Notes: generated from the sequence alone by a model not told the origin. A stretch of DNA of 64,000 nt from Haliscomenobacter sp040401995 (GCA_040401995.1 JBBANM010000017.1:1-64000); one strand, 5' to 3'. Counted from the stretch's first letter, positions 17,208-27,285 are shown. Numbers and translations are program-made.

Positions 17208-18950
17208 TTAGGACGACGAAAGCATCAATTGCTCCAATTTTTTTTCTAAATCCTGAAAACGGCCTTCCACTTTGCTATGTTCTAACGTCAATTGGGCAAT
17301 CTGTTCTTTCTCTTTTTCCAACATCAAATCAAAAGGATCAAAATTGCTGTCGATACGTTCTTTCAAGCGTTTTATGTACGTTTTTAGTTGCTCGGTTACA
17401 CTGGAATCTATGTTTTGACGCCCTTTGGCAATCTCTTCCTGAAACCCACTGATGATTTTGCGGCGTTTGAAGTTGGTGGCAAAACCAGCGAAAAGCAAAC
17501 CAATAGTAGTCAAAATCCCGCCGGTAATGTCGAACACTGCTCCATGGGTAATGGCCGCCAAAATAATGCCGATTACTGCCAAACCGCTGCCCGTAGCCAG
17601 CGAGGTAGGCAAGGGACTTTTATCCGGAAATAAACCCCGGTCGGTAAAGCTTTCTGTTTTTTTGATGAAATCCTCAAACTTCTCCTGAAGCTCTTGGAAG
17701 ATGCTGTGCCTCCGCTCCGCTATGGAGCTAAAAATTTCATGATCATTTTGAAGAATATTGATACTGGTGCGGATTTTTAGGTCAATTAGTTTGGCCATTT
17801 GTTGCACATTGTCGGCCAAGTCGCCAATGCCTTCTTTTAATTTTGCCTTGAGCGTATCGTTAAGGTCGTTTTCTAAGTCTTTGGCCAACGTTTCGAGCCA
17901 TTCTTTAGCCGATACTTTTTTGGTAAAAACAGCGGCGAAGGAACGCCGGATCAAGGAAAAAAAGGATAGTCCTTCCTGGAGTTCTACTTCTTTGGCTTGT
18001 GTGGTGCGATCGTAACCCGCTAGAATATTTTCTACCAGTTGATCCACCTGTTTGAACGACTTAATCTCTTGATTGTCAAGCGTTGATTTGATGTCTTGCC
18101 GAAAAGCAACATCGGCATGCCATTGTTTTTGTCGCAAAACCAGTCCTTCGCCGATGCTTTCGTTGATGTTGAGACAGGTTTGAACGCTATTTTGCAATTT
18201 TAACACTGGGGCTTTTCCGCCGGTGATGTTGGTGCGGATGAACTCCCGTACTGCTCCAAAACCGCTATTTTCCGCATCGCCGTCGATTTCAGCTTTAGCC
18301 GAAACGGCAAAAATAGTTGGGGCATTGATGCCTTTTTTCTCCGCATATTCCCGCACGCCATTGAGGTTAACTTGCAGATCTTCTACTGGCATCAAGTCTT
18401 TTTGCTGTAATACAAAAATGACTTTTTTGCGCCAATCAGAGTGGATGAAATTGAAAAAATCCCAGGCCGATTGTCGGTAAGGGTTTTTTGCTTCAAAAAC
18501 AAAAACGATCAAATCAGAAGCAGGAATGAAGTTCTCGGTTATTTCTTGGTGGTGTTCGACGATGGTATTGGTTCCTGGCGTATCGACTATGGCGATTTCC
18601 TTGAGAATCTCCGCCGGGACTAGGATTTTTTTCAAAAAAGGATTGATCACAATTACTTCCTCGGTTTCGCCATACACAATCTGTTGAATGGTATCGGTCA
18701 TAGGTTGTGGCGCTACCTTGGTGATTTCCCGTCCTGTCTCCAGCAAAGCATTAATAAAACTGCTTTTTCCCGCCTTTACTTCACCCACTATGACAAACAT
18801 AAAGGGATCGTTGAGGCGGTTGCGCAAATCGCTTACTGTTTTGGATAACGTTTCGTGATGGATGCGAATGGTCAGTTCGTGCAATTCTTTCACGGCTTCA
18901 GCTACGTGGGCGCGTTCGGTGATCAATCGAGTATTGAGTAAGTTGGACAT
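17208..18950 (-). CDS. Dynamin-like GTPase
   Basis: The 580-residue protein is a bacterial dynamin family GTPase. The G1 loop GEVKAGKSSFINALL, switch-region T, G3 DTPGTNT and a G4-like LQQKDL are all present in the first 200 residues. The middle and end are helical with long coiled-coil-like segments, and near the C terminus two hydrophobic helices (GLAVIGIILAAITHGAVF and ILTTIGLLFAGFATNF) would insert into a membrane as in BDLP-type proteins. It probably remodels or senses membranes. I use the ATG at 18950, which starts 16 bases after the WbqC stop codon; an earlier in-frame start at 18980 would overlap that gene. The last residues form a coiled coil. Confidence 0.88.
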   Translation of the reverse strand: MSNLLNTRLITERAHVAEAVKELHELTIRIHHETLSKTVSDLRNRLNDPFMFVIVGEVKAGKSSFINALLETGREITKVAPQPMTDTIQQIVYGETEEVIVINPFLKKILVPAEILKEIAIVDTPGTNTIVEHHQEITENFIPASDLIVFVFEAKNPYRQSAWDFFNFIHSDWRKKVIFVLQQKDLMPVEDLQVNLNGVREYAEKKGINAPTIFAVSAKAEIDGDAENSGFGAVREFIRTNITGGKAPVLKLQNSVQTCLNINESIGEGLVLRQKQWHADVAFRQDIKSTLDNQEIKSFKQVDQLVENILAGYDRTTQAKEVELQEGLSFFSLIRRSFAAVFTKKVSAKEWLETLAKDLENDLNDTLKAKLKEGIGDLADNVQQMAKLIDLKIRTSINILQNDHEIFSSIAERRHSIFQELQEKFEDFIKKTESFTDRGLFPDKSPLPTSLATGSGLAVIGIILAAITHGAVFDITGGILTTIGLLFAGFATNFKRRKIISGFQEEIAKGRQNIDSSVTEQLKTYIKRLKERIDSNFDPFDLMLEKEKEQIAQLTLEHSKVEGRFQDLEKKLEQLMLSSS

Positions 18951-18966
18951 ATGCGTTAGAAAGAGG

Positions 18967-19617
18967 TTAGTTGGTGACAATACTTTCGTGCAAGGTCAAA
19001 ATGCCTTGTGGACCATTGCAAAAAAGTAGGTCTAAGATACTCAAATTAGGAAGAAAACCATGCTTATCTTCAAATACTTGGGGGTATTTGGCCGGAAAAA
19101 AAGCCGGATCAGGAAGTTCATGTTGTGGCTTTGGCGTGATGCTTTGTCGGAGATCCAGGATTTCGGGGGGAGCTTCTCGCCAATAAGTATCGGTAAATTG
19201 GATGTCGACCTCAAATTGCAACAGGCGCAAAAAAAGTTTCAGTAAATCCAAGTTAAGATCCCATAGACAACCGTATTCTTTATCGAAGTAAGGTTTGACA
19301 AAAGGTTCATAATCATCAAAATAAGGCGAACTACCGTAAGCGGCAATCAAAGTCTCCCATAAATTTTGCTGCCAAGGAGTGGTATAGGCTACTTGTACCT
19401 CGCGAATGGGCGTTTGGTGATTTTTGCCTTTTACCAAGGGCACCGATAGGCGCTGAATGCCATGCGTAGCGGCAATATGACAACGATTGCGGTAACTTCC
19501 TTTTTGAAAATTTTCATGTTGTTCAAAAAAAACCTTTCGATACTGTAGCAATTTGACAAGGTATTGCACCGGTGGGCAATATTGCAACTCGAGAAGAACA
19601 GCAGTGGGTTGGTTCAT
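18967..19617 (-). CDS. WbqC family protein
   Basis: The 216-residue protein matches the WbqC family (PF08889): LLELQYCPPVQYLVKLL near the start, ENFQKGSYRNRCHI, then LSVPLVKGKNHQTPIREVQV and PWQQNLWETLIAAYGSSPYFDDY. Family members occur in O-antigen and other glycan gene clusters and are thought to take part in sugar modification or transfer, but activity is not well defined. The ATG at 19617 is preferred because the upstream extension to 19752 lies over the VIT-protein gene end and has no family character. No other glycan genes are near it. Confidence 0.85.
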   Translation of the reverse strand: MNQPTAVLLELQYCPPVQYLVKLLQYRKVFFEQHENFQKGSYRNRCHIAATHGIQRLSVPLVKGKNHQTPIREVQVAYTTPWQQNLWETLIAAYGSSPYFDDYEPFVKPYFDKEYGCLWDLNLDLLKLFLRLLQFEVDIQFTDTYWREAPPEILDLRQSITPKPQHELPDPAFFPAKYPQVFEDKHGFLPNLSILDLLFCNGPQGILTLHESIVTN

Positions 19618-19694
19618 GAATGTTTGGGTAATTGAAAAAACCACCTCAAAAATAGACATTCTGATCCAACCCACTAGCAATTTTTGGGTCCACT

Positions 19695-22502
19695 TTATTT
19701 TCTTCGAACATACCAAAACCAAGCAGCCGCCAAAAAGAGGATCCACCACCAATCTGGTTCCGACATGGGCGTTGGTTCTTCACCTAGGTCGAGGGCTTTA
19801 TTGGCATGTAAAGACTCCCATTGTTTTTTCATCAACAAACGTTTTTGTGATTCGGTCTCTAAGGCTAAAAATGCAGTAGCTGGCGTAAGTAAATGAGCGG
19901 CAAAACTATTGCGGGTCAGTTGGCGCCAGGCCTCGTCTCCAGCTTCGGGGTGGAACGCCAAGCTGGCACTTTGAGCGGCCAAATGCACCCCATTCTCCCA
20001 CACATTGGTTGGGAGATCAGTTTTAGTCACTTGCCAAGTTGGTGAGGCCTGCAATGTTTGAAGCGGTAGGAATAAGCTACCTAGATTGTTATTGGGCAAA
20101 AAAGCTTGCGGATGTTGCGCATCTGGCCATGCCAAGACCGAGACATCTTGTTTTAGTGCACCTTTTTGGGAGTTCCAAATTGCTTCCAAGGTTCCATCTG
20201 AATGCAATCGCAATACCTCAACACCTAGTGGTAATAAAGCAGCCAAGTTGGTAATGTCTTGGGGATCGAAGGGCAGGTAAGAGCGATTACTCACCAAGAT
20301 AAAAACCAGTTTTTCGGCTTTCGGCTTTAAAACAGCTTGAGCCATTTGGATTTGGATGGCACGCTCAACAAAAAAACCGCCCTGGTTGGAGTAAGATTTT
20401 AGGTCTTTTTTCCATGTATCTCCCGAACCTAGCGAGCGTGAGGATAACCCGGCAGCAAGGTACTGTATTTGATCAGGCAAAATAAGTTGGGCTTGCCGCC
20501 AATCTTCCAGCTTTTTGATTAGCTTTTGTTTCTGACCAGCCGCTTGCAGCGAACCATCGAAAATCAAGTGGAATTTGGTCTTCAGCGGAACTTGGGGCAA
20601 TGTTTTTTTTGCCCCTGCCGACACATAAACGCCTCCTCTACTGGCTATTGTGCGTGTAGGCACGCTAACCATATTTGGATCACCAAGTTGAACCTCTTGA
20701 CCTGCAATCCGGAAAAGCAAAGGTTCAGGATGAATTAAGCTAAACCCCGAAAAACGTGTTTCGCCAGCTTGAAAAGGATAGACCCGCAAACTGAGATGAT
20801 CAGGATCTGCATATTGCAAAATACCGGGATCCCTGCGGGTCAAAGTACTAATTTGCTGGTAAATCCAGAGCGCGGCTTTCTTTTCGGCCAAAATACCTGC
20901 TTCGCGGTGGCCATTCATATCGAGGTAATAATCGCTGACATAAGTTGCAGGCGGAAGTTCAAAGGTATCAGCAAACTCGCCTAGCTCATTCCCCTGGTTT
21001 TTTAATTCCAGATCAATCCAACTGGTCCAATATCCAGCTGATGGATTGTAAGAGCTTTTGCTTTCCATTTTTATGACTTTGACGCTATCGGTTCGCCAAG
21101 CCACTTGGTTTTCCCAATTACGGTTTTCGGGCGGTTCAATGTCTTGAAACAAATAGCGTAGCCGATCAATTTTGGATTGCGACAAGGTCAAGCTATTCAT
21201 CACCACTGAATTGTAGAAAAAGGAGAGGTAAGGCGTATTGTTGGAAGAAAAAAAATCGCCGCGTTTTTTGTGTACCTCAATGTGATGCAGCACTTGCGCC
21301 AAGCGTTGGGCATTTATTTTTTGCGGGGTGGGATCGGTTAATTTTGATGCATAAACGTATTCCAAAGCCTGATCAAGGGCAATTCTATCTTGGCGGTAAG
21401 AAACTAAAACTCCAGCTGGCAAAACCATTAAGCTCCCTAAAAACAAAATTAGCAACAACCATTTTGGGAAAAACAACCGCAGGTATTGGAAATCGGAAGC
21501 AAGTGTTTGGCTTTGTAAAATGGTGAGGGCTAGCGGTGTGAGCATCAAAAAACCTAAGCCAATCGCTAAAATGGCAAGTATTGCCAAGGGTAAAAAAGGC
21601 AGAAAAACCAGAAAAAAGTACAATACAAAGGTGAAACCCAAGCTCCGGCCGATAAAAACTGCCAAACGATAACCGGGGATTGGTAAGTTGGGTGAACAAA
21701 CAAGTACGCCATTGATGACGGCAAATAGCATGAAAAAAGGATGGCCAAAATCGCCAAAAATCTCGCTGAATCCTCCTCGGCCGTCAGATAATTCCCCTTG
21801 ATTAAGCGCTAAACCCAGCAAGGGGAATACAATGGCGATCAATATTTGGAAAGGTATTTTGATCCATGTCTCGCCAACCCAACGCCGCGCTCCAAGGATA
21901 TATAAGGCTCTACCTAAAAAAAAGCCAAAAGATACTGTCCCTACAATGGCAACTACCAATAGCGCATGTGTGAAAAATTCACTTTGTAGAGGTTGCCATA
22001 AAGGTTGAAAAACCATGAAAAACATATAGCCAAAGATTGGTGTAACTGCCGCGTATAGTAGGTTGTCAAAAAAATACTGTGGCCGTTCAAACGGGGTAAA
22101 ATGTAAGATCAACAAAAACATCGCATGTGCAAGCGTGGGCATGAGCAAGGCGATGGGATATTGGGCGGCCTCAGGAGGAACCATCCATCCAGGAATATCC
22201 CTAGGAATAAGTATGTTCAACTGGAAATACAGCTGGTAGAGCAAAACAATGAATGCAACCAGCGTAAAAACGGTATAAGCAAAAGGGATATCGCGCTTTG
22301 TAGAAATGCAATAAACCGCAAAAATTGCTTGAGTGAACCCATAACTCCCCAACCAAATGGCGAATGTAAGCCACAGGGCAAGGGCATTGGGGGGCAATTG
22401 CGGAGAAATGATCCAGAAAATGCCGCCGTAAATGGCCAGCAACAACAAAATGGGCAAAGAACTGATGCCCAAGATCCACCAAGGACTACGCAGGTTTTTC
22501 AT
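19695..22502 (-). CDS. XrtN-system VIT domain membrane protein, probable exosortase substrate
   Basis: A 935-residue protein. The first ~385 residues form about ten membrane helices. A helical linker leads to a VIT domain at about 500-590 (FELPPATYVSDYYLDMNG, AALWIYQQISTLTRRDPGIL, SLRVYPFQAGETRFSGF) and then a degenerate vWA-like domain with LIFDGSLQAA in place of the DxSxS metal site. The last 23 residues are a PEP-CTERM-like sorting tail: MSEPDWWW, a short hydrophobic helix, then RRK. Together with the overlapping exosortase gene this is the XrtN (or related XrtK/MSEP-CTERM) one-enzyme, one-substrate pair known in Bacteroidota. The ATG at 22502 overlaps the xrtN stop by 17 bases, implying translational coupling. 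The biological role of the pair is unknown. Confidence 0.85.
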   Translation of the reverse strand: MKNLRSPWWILGISSLPILLLLAIYGGIFWIISPQLPPNALALWLTFAIWLGSYGFTQAIFAVYCISTKRDIPFAYTVFTLVAFIVLLYQLYFQLNILIPRDIPGWMVPPEAAQYPIALLMPTLAHAMFLLILHFTPFERPQYFFDNLLYAAVTPIFGYMFFMVFQPLWQPLQSEFFTHALLVVAIVGTVSFGFFLGRALYILGARRWVGETWIKIPFQILIAIVFPLLGLALNQGELSDGRGGFSEIFGDFGHPFFMLFAVINGVLVCSPNLPIPGYRLAVFIGRSLGFTFVLYFFLVFLPFLPLAILAILAIGLGFLMLTPLALTILQSQTLASDFQYLRLFFPKWLLLILFLGSLMVLPAGVLVSYRQDRIALDQALEYVYASKLTDPTPQKINAQRLAQVLHHIEVHKKRGDFFSSNNTPYLSFFYNSVVMNSLTLSQSKIDRLRYLFQDIEPPENRNWENQVAWRTDSVKVIKMESKSSYNPSAGYWTSWIDLELKNQGNELGEFADTFELPPATYVSDYYLDMNGHREAGILAEKKAALWIYQQISTLTRRDPGILQYADPDHLSLRVYPFQAGETRFSGFSLIHPEPLLFRIAGQEVQLGDPNMVSVPTRTIASRGGVYVSAGAKKTLPQVPLKTKFHLIFDGSLQAAGQKQKLIKKLEDWRQAQLILPDQIQYLAAGLSSRSLGSGDTWKKDLKSYSNQGGFFVERAIQIQMAQAVLKPKAEKLVFILVSNRSYLPFDPQDITNLAALLPLGVEVLRLHSDGTLEAIWNSQKGALKQDVSVLAWPDAQHPQAFLPNNNLGSLFLPLQTLQASPTWQVTKTDLPTNVWENGVHLAAQSASLAFHPEAGDEAWRQLTRNSFAAHLLTPATAFLALETESQKRLLMKKQWESLHANKALDLGEEPTPMSEPDWWWILFLAAAWFWYVRRK

Positions 22503-23016
22503 TTTTTCGGGTGTTTTTTTGAATCCAATAATAAAAGGCAATACAACTCAAAAACAGCAAACTAAAATACACCAGTATTCCTTCAGCTTGATGCAGCCAA
22601 GTTGCTCTAAACCAAGGAAATAAAACGGAAATACGCAGTAAAATAATAGCTCCCAAAATGCGCGCGGTATTGGCAAAAAGGGTAAGGAAGTAACTTGCAA
22701 TAACGGTGCATAAAAGCGCCAGTCCTCGATTTTTACGGTAAGGAAAATACAATAAAATCAAGCTAGACAAGGTACACCAGCTGATGAACAAAAAATTCAA
22801 ACCCGAGCACGATTCGCCGATTACGCAATTCAGATCGTTGAAAACGTAACCTTCGTTTGGTAGATATTGGGCTTTAGCGCCAGTCACCAGCTCAATTGCT
22901 ATTTTGATGGGATACAACAGAAATTGCAATTCAGCAATTCCTAATCGATGTTGCCAAAATTTGAATAGCAAGAAGGCAGCTGCTAGCCATAAAAAAGGAG
23001 AATGTGATCTTTTCAT
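22486..23016 (-). CDS. xrtN: Exosortase N
   Basis: The 176-residue integral membrane protein has the exosortase/archaeosortase catalytic triad in order: Cys70 in GESCSGLNF, Arg119 in NTARIL and His142 in HQAEG. Five or six hydrophobic helices surround them. Exosortases cut a C-terminal sorting signal of PEP-CTERM type at the membrane and probably transfer the protein to another anchor. It lacks the extra domains of EpsI-type exosortases and is short, as expected for XrtN. It is the first gene of the minus-strand run and overlaps the start of its presumed substrate. No exopolysaccharide genes are nearby, unlike classical exosortase loci. Confidence 0.88.
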   Translation of the reverse strand: MKRSHSPFLWLAAAFLLFKFWQHRLGIAELQFLLYPIKIAIELVTGAKAQYLPNEGYVFNDLNCVIGESCSGLNFLFISWCTLSSLILLYFPYRKNRGLALLCTVIASYFLTLFANTARILGAIILLRISVLFPWFRATWLHQAEGILVYFSLLFLSCIAFYYWIQKNTRKNEKPA

Positions 23017-23342
23017 AAAAGTACTTTGAAATTCAAAGTTAAACTAAATATTCTTTTGATGCAAGTGCTCTTTTGATACGGATGATTTTTCCCATTCCCG
23101 TTAAAATCAAAATGTCAAAAGATAAGTGAGGATTATCCGAACCTAAATCGTGGATTTTCGTATGCATAACTAAAGCGTAGGCTTCAGTAGCTTTTCATTT
23201 TTTTCATATTTTACATAAATAAATAAGGCAAATTATTATCTTGATCGGACGCAACTAAGTTTAGGCAACAGATAAAAAAACTCCAGCTGAGCAACAGGAA
23301 ATTACTTCTGGATTTCGCAAAGATGGAGAGCATAATGCGCTA
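23017..23342. other. Divergent intergenic region without a recognised gene
   Basis: 326 bases between xrtN and the sensor kinase gene. It is AT-rich, particularly around 23190-23240. I found no palindromic element, terminator or convincing reading frame in it. It must hold the promoters of both flanking transcription units. Confidence 0.5.
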
Positions 23343-26300
23343 ATGAATCATGAAAAAGTCAGAAAAACTGTCTCGGGGGTGAGCAGGCAGGTAACGTTTG
23401 TAAATTATTGCAAGACAATCCTTTGTCTTGTAGCAGGCATGTTATTTCCCAGCTTACTTTTTTGTCAAAATTTTCTAATCAACCAAAGGGATCTCAAAAA
23501 AGAAGACGGTCTAGCCAGTTATTTGATCGAAGACATCTGCCAGGATCAACTCGGCTTCATCTGGATTGCCACCAACGAGGGTGTGAACCGCTATGATGGC
23601 TACGAGTTTAAACTCTTCAACAATCAAACTCATCCGCTGATACGCAGCGATTATACCAAGATCTTTGCTGCTCCTGACGGTAACATTTGGCTCCTAGCCT
23701 ATGGGAACCAATTGCTTGATAGTGTTGCGGTTTGGAGCAATGTTCAGATCGTTATTTTGGATCCTTTGCGGGAGCAGGCGTATACTTTTCAAGATTATTT
23801 CAGAAAAAATATCCCTTTTGCGGAAAAGGATGTGGTTTTTATTGCTCAAGTCGGCAAAACTCAAGAGCTAGTCATTACGACTAAAAGTGGAGCAGTATTT
23901 TCCTATTCCAAAAAATTTAGCAAACGTTTTGACACCCCTCTTCCAGTTGGCCCCATCATACCAATTGATGCTCAGAGCTATTGGAAAATTGGCAACAAGA
24001 TACTACTTGAAACCAATGTGCATGGCGATACCCTCAGTAAGGATCCTATTGGAATGCGCCCCATATATTTCCGTTACCGAGCGGAAGAACTGATTATGGC
24101 TACTGGCAGCCACCTAGAAATGGGCAAAGCACGATTGGTTTACAAAAAAAGAGGCCAAAACCTCAATCAATTTGTTCCTCCCCAGACCCAAGCTCCGCTT
24201 GATATTGCTAAAATGACCAACGCCGCTTTTGACCGCACAGGCGGGATCTGTTTTTATGATCAAAAAGCTATGTGGTGGTTTAGACCAGAACTTTCACATC
24301 CAGTAGTCATCCCGTATGAAAACAACAAGATGACCCATGATCGGTTCTTTACCTTATTTTTTGACCGCAACAACCAATTATGGGCAGGAGGGCACTCCGC
24401 GCTTTCGATTATTGAAGTCAAAAAAAACCCTTTTCAAACTTATCTGGACAGCAGTTTTTACAATCCACGTGGCATTACAATCCAAAAAAACGAAATCGTA
24501 GCCAATACTTATAAAGGTTTAATGCGCTTTTCGCTTGAAACAACAGGCAATAAGGGCATAAAAAAATTAGCCGATTTTGCTGGGCGGGGTCTTTGGCAAG
24601 ATACCGATCGATTATGGGTTGCTGGTCCGCGTAACGAAGTGCGAAGCATAAAAAACGATCCATTTACCATTGAAAAACTGCTTATCCCTATTCCTGCCGG
24701 TAAATCCCTTATTCTTCAAGCCAATTGTTTAATCAAGGACAAAAAAAGTAGGTTATGGATTGGGACCAATATCGGCTTGGCAATGTTGCCCGAAACGGGC
24801 GGCAACATCGAATGGCCTGACTTACCCAAATTGACAAATATTCAGATCAATCAATTGTACGAAAACAGGGAAGGCCTTTGGATTGGTGCAAAGACGGGTT
24901 TGTACCTGATGAACGTGTTTACCAAACGAGTATTTAAGATTTTAGACCTAGGCTATTCGGATATTCAATTCATTTTTGAAGCGCCAGACGGCAACTTTTG
25001 GTTGGCTACCAAAGAGGGTGGGCTATTATTTTGGGATCGACAACAAAAATCCATTCGTCGTTTTACCAATTTGGATGGGTTAAGCTCCAATACCATTTAC
25101 GGAATTTTTCAAGATAAGGAAGGAAGCCTATGGTTGCCAAGTGGTTATGGGTTGATGCGAATGGATCTCCCCAGTCATTTGATCACCACTTTTTTCAAAC
25201 GCGACGGCCTTCCTGGCGATGAATTCAATGCTTATTCCAATTTTCAAAACGAAGATGGCCGTTTGATTTTTGGCGGAGAAAATGGCTTAGCAGTGTTTTC
25301 TCCTGACATGATTCGCCAAAAAGATGCCAAAATGCATCAACGAGTGGTGTTCACTAAATTGGAAAAATTAGAAAAAGCAACTGGGCAGCTGCTAGATGTT
25401 ACCAAATTATTTCGGCAGGAAAAGGTGTTAAAAATGCGCCCAGAAGATGGATTTCTGCTCATTCATGTCTCAGCTCAGGAATTTGCCAACCCTGGAAAAA
25501 TCAATTTTGCTTATCGCGTCGATAAGTTGCAAAAAGATTGGACTTTTATTCGGGATCACAGCTTTAGGTTAGGCGGGTTGCCTTTTGGTAAATACACCTT
25601 GTCGGTCAAAGCACAAGGGGCTTTTGGCCAATGGACAGAACCAATAACCGTAAAATTGGAGGTGATGGCTCCATATTACTGGCAACCTTGGTTCTGGGTG
25701 GTGGTCATTGGCTTTATTATACTGCTTGCTATTGTTGGGTATCAGTTACGCTTCCTTCAGATTAAAGAAACAAACATCAGGTTGGACAAAGAAGTAGTGC
25801 GTAGGACAGAGACAATTGCGGCTCAAAAAGAAGAACTGGAACGGATCAACCGATTAAAAGACCGAATTTTCATGATCATTGGCCATGAGCTACGCGGGCC
25901 GGCTATTAGTTTATCAACACTTTCAGATACGGTGTCCTATTTGATTCAAAAAGGTAAAATTGAACGGGCAATCTTGTTGGGAAAAGATGCCGATCGAACT
26001 GCTAAGGGTCTAAAGATCCTGATTGACAACCTACTGAGTTGGGGCAGGGCGCATACCGAACAACTGTTATTGCTACCAGAGCAATTTAATCCAGCCGACA
26101 TAGCCCGAGAGTCGTTAGAATTTTTCTCCTTATCGATACAAGAAAAAGGGTTGATTGTAGAAGTCAATTTTGACGAAAAATTTGAACTATTTTTGGATAA
26201 AAACGCGTTTCGAATTGTGTTTTTGAATTTGTTGAGCAATGCCATCAAATTTACCAAACCTCATGGGTTGATTCAAATCGAAGGATTTTGGAGTAATCAA

Positions 26301-26579
26301 GGTGAAAACGCTATTTTAAGGATAGTGGATAGCGGTATTGGCATACCCCTAGAACGATTGAGTACGCTTTTTGAAGGTAATCAACCCAGTCTACCAGGCA
26401 CCAAAGGCGAACGCGGAGTTGGCATCGGGTTAGCCGTATGTAAAGAATTGGTCAATATCAATGGCGGTAAAATTAATGTCGAAAGTAAACTAGGAGAAGG
26501 GACTACCTTTACAGTCTTTTTTCCAGTAGACACAAAGAACCTGCGGACTAATGAAAAACTATCGAGTATTAGCAGTTGA
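23343..26579 (+). CDS. Beta-propeller sensor histidine kinase
   Basis: The 1078-residue protein has a signal peptide (about 1-40), two seven-bladed-type ligand-binding beta-propellers shown by repeats such as DQLGFIWIATNEGVNRYDG and DKEGSLWLPSGYGLMRMD, a Y_Y_Y domain (about 690-765), one membrane helix near 780-800 (FWVVVIGFIILLAIVGY) and a cytoplasmic kinase. The phospho-acceptor His is in IIGHELRGP (about residue 846); the ATPase domain has NLLSNAIKFTKP, DSGIGIP and GVGIGLAVCKEL. Unlike many Bacteroidota hybrid sensors (HTCS) it has no fused receiver or AraC domain. Its partner is the LytTR regulator whose start overlaps its end by 29 bases. The signal sensed is unknown. Confidence 0.92.
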   Translation: MNHEKVRKTVSGVSRQVTFVNYCKTILCLVAGMLFPSLLFCQNFLINQRDLKKEDGLASYLIEDICQDQLGFIWIATNEGVNRYDGYEFKLFNNQTHPLIRSDYTKIFAAPDGNIWLLAYGNQLLDSVAVWSNVQIVILDPLREQAYTFQDYFRKNIPFAEKDVVFIAQVGKTQELVITTKSGAVFSYSKKFSKRFDTPLPVGPIIPIDAQSYWKIGNKILLETNVHGDTLSKDPIGMRPIYFRYRAEELIMATGSHLEMGKARLVYKKRGQNLNQFVPPQTQAPLDIAKMTNAAFDRTGGICFYDQKAMWWFRPELSHPVVIPYENNKMTHDRFFTLFFDRNNQLWAGGHSALSIIEVKKNPFQTYLDSSFYNPRGITIQKNEIVANTYKGLMRFSLETTGNKGIKKLADFAGRGLWQDTDRLWVAGPRNEVRSIKNDPFTIEKLLIPIPAGKSLILQANCLIKDKKSRLWIGTNIGLAMLPETGGNIEWPDLPKLTNIQINQLYENREGLWIGAKTGLYLMNVFTKRVFKILDLGYSDIQFIFEAPDGNFWLATKEGGLLFWDRQQKSIRRFTNLDGLSSNTIYGIFQDKEGSLWLPSGYGLMRMDLPSHLITTFFKRDGLPGDEFNAYSNFQNEDGRLIFGGENGLAVFSPDMIRQKDAKMHQRVVFTKLEKLEKATGQLLDVTKLFRQEKVLKMRPEDGFLLIHVSAQEFANPGKINFAYRVDKLQKDWTFIRDHSFRLGGLPFGKYTLSVKAQGAFGQWTEPITVKLEVMAPYYWQPWFWVVVIGFIILLAIVGYQLRFLQIKETNIRLDKEVVRRTETIAAQKEELERINRLKDRIFMIIGHELRGPAISLSTLSDTVSYLIQKGKIERAILLGKDADRTAKGLKILIDNLLSWGRAHTEQLLLLPEQFNPADIARESLEFFSLSIQEKGLIVEVNFDEKFELFLDKNAFRIVFLNLLSNAIKFTKPHGLIQIEGFWSNQGENAILRIVDSGIGIPLERLSTLFEGNQPSLPGTKGERGVGIGLAVCKELVNINGGKINVESKLGEGTTFTVFFPVDTKNLRTNEKLSSISS

Positions 26580-27285
26580 GGATGACCCTTTGTTTGTTAT
26601 CCATTTGGAGCAGCACTTAGAAGAGATGCAACATGATTTGGTGGGCATTACCGACAACTCAGACGAGGTTTACGGAATGGTGGCTGAGTTGAACCCAGAT
26701 CTGATTTTAATGGACATTAGCATTAAGGGCAGTCTTGACGGCGTAGCGCTTGCCACCAAGTTGCGGGAAGAATTTGATACCCCCATTATTTTTCTTACAG
26801 CCAACAACGACATCAAAATTTACCAAGAAACCAAAAATTTGCTCAATACGCTCCACCTCATCAAACCTTTTGATCGCATCACTTTAGACAGCAGCATCGA
26901 GAGCTTGATGAAATTGTACATTCGCGTGCAGCCAACTCCAGAAGAAACGGTAGAACAATGGGATGAAGAAGCTTTTTTTGTGAAAATTGATTCCAAGCGC
27001 ATCAAATTGACTATCGCTGACATTCTTTTTATTCAAGCCGACGGGAATTACTGCTACCTCAACACCCTTCATGCTAAAAGATTTGCCATAAAATCATCGC
27101 TCAAAAAAATGATGGGCAAATTACCCCCGAATTTTTTTGAACAAATCCACCGCCGCTATTTGGTACAGTTTGAAAAAATCGAAAGTTTGGATTTAAGAAA
27201 AAGCGAAGTAACCGTTGGCGGGATTGTGCTGCCATTGGGCGGGCAATACAAAGATGGCCTGCAATCACGTATGAATTTGATTTAA
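26551..27285 (+). CDS. LytTR family response regulator
   Basis: The 244-residue protein has a receiver domain (acidic pair Asp11/Asp12, phospho-acceptor Asp55 in LILMDISIKG, Thr and Lys of the FLTANND and LIKPF motifs) and a C-terminal LytTR DNA-binding domain from about 143 (ILFIQADGNYCYLNTL, FFEQIHRRYLVQFEKI). It overlaps the kinase gene by 29 bases, so it is almost certainly its cognate regulator. LytTR domains bind direct repeats about 10 bp apart; the targets are not evident here. A kinase of the propeller type paired with LytTR rather than AraC output is less usual but known in the phylum. Confidence 0.92.
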   Translation: MKNYRVLAVEDDPLFVIHLEQHLEEMQHDLVGITDNSDEVYGMVAELNPDLILMDISIKGSLDGVALATKLREEFDTPIIFLTANNDIKIYQETKNLLNTLHLIKPFDRITLDSSIESLMKLYIRVQPTPEETVEQWDEEAFFVKIDSKRIKLTIADILFIQADGNYCYLNTLHAKRFAIKSSLKKMMGKLPPNFFEQIHRRYLVQFEKIESLDLRKSEVTVGGIVLPLGGQYKDGLQSRMNLI

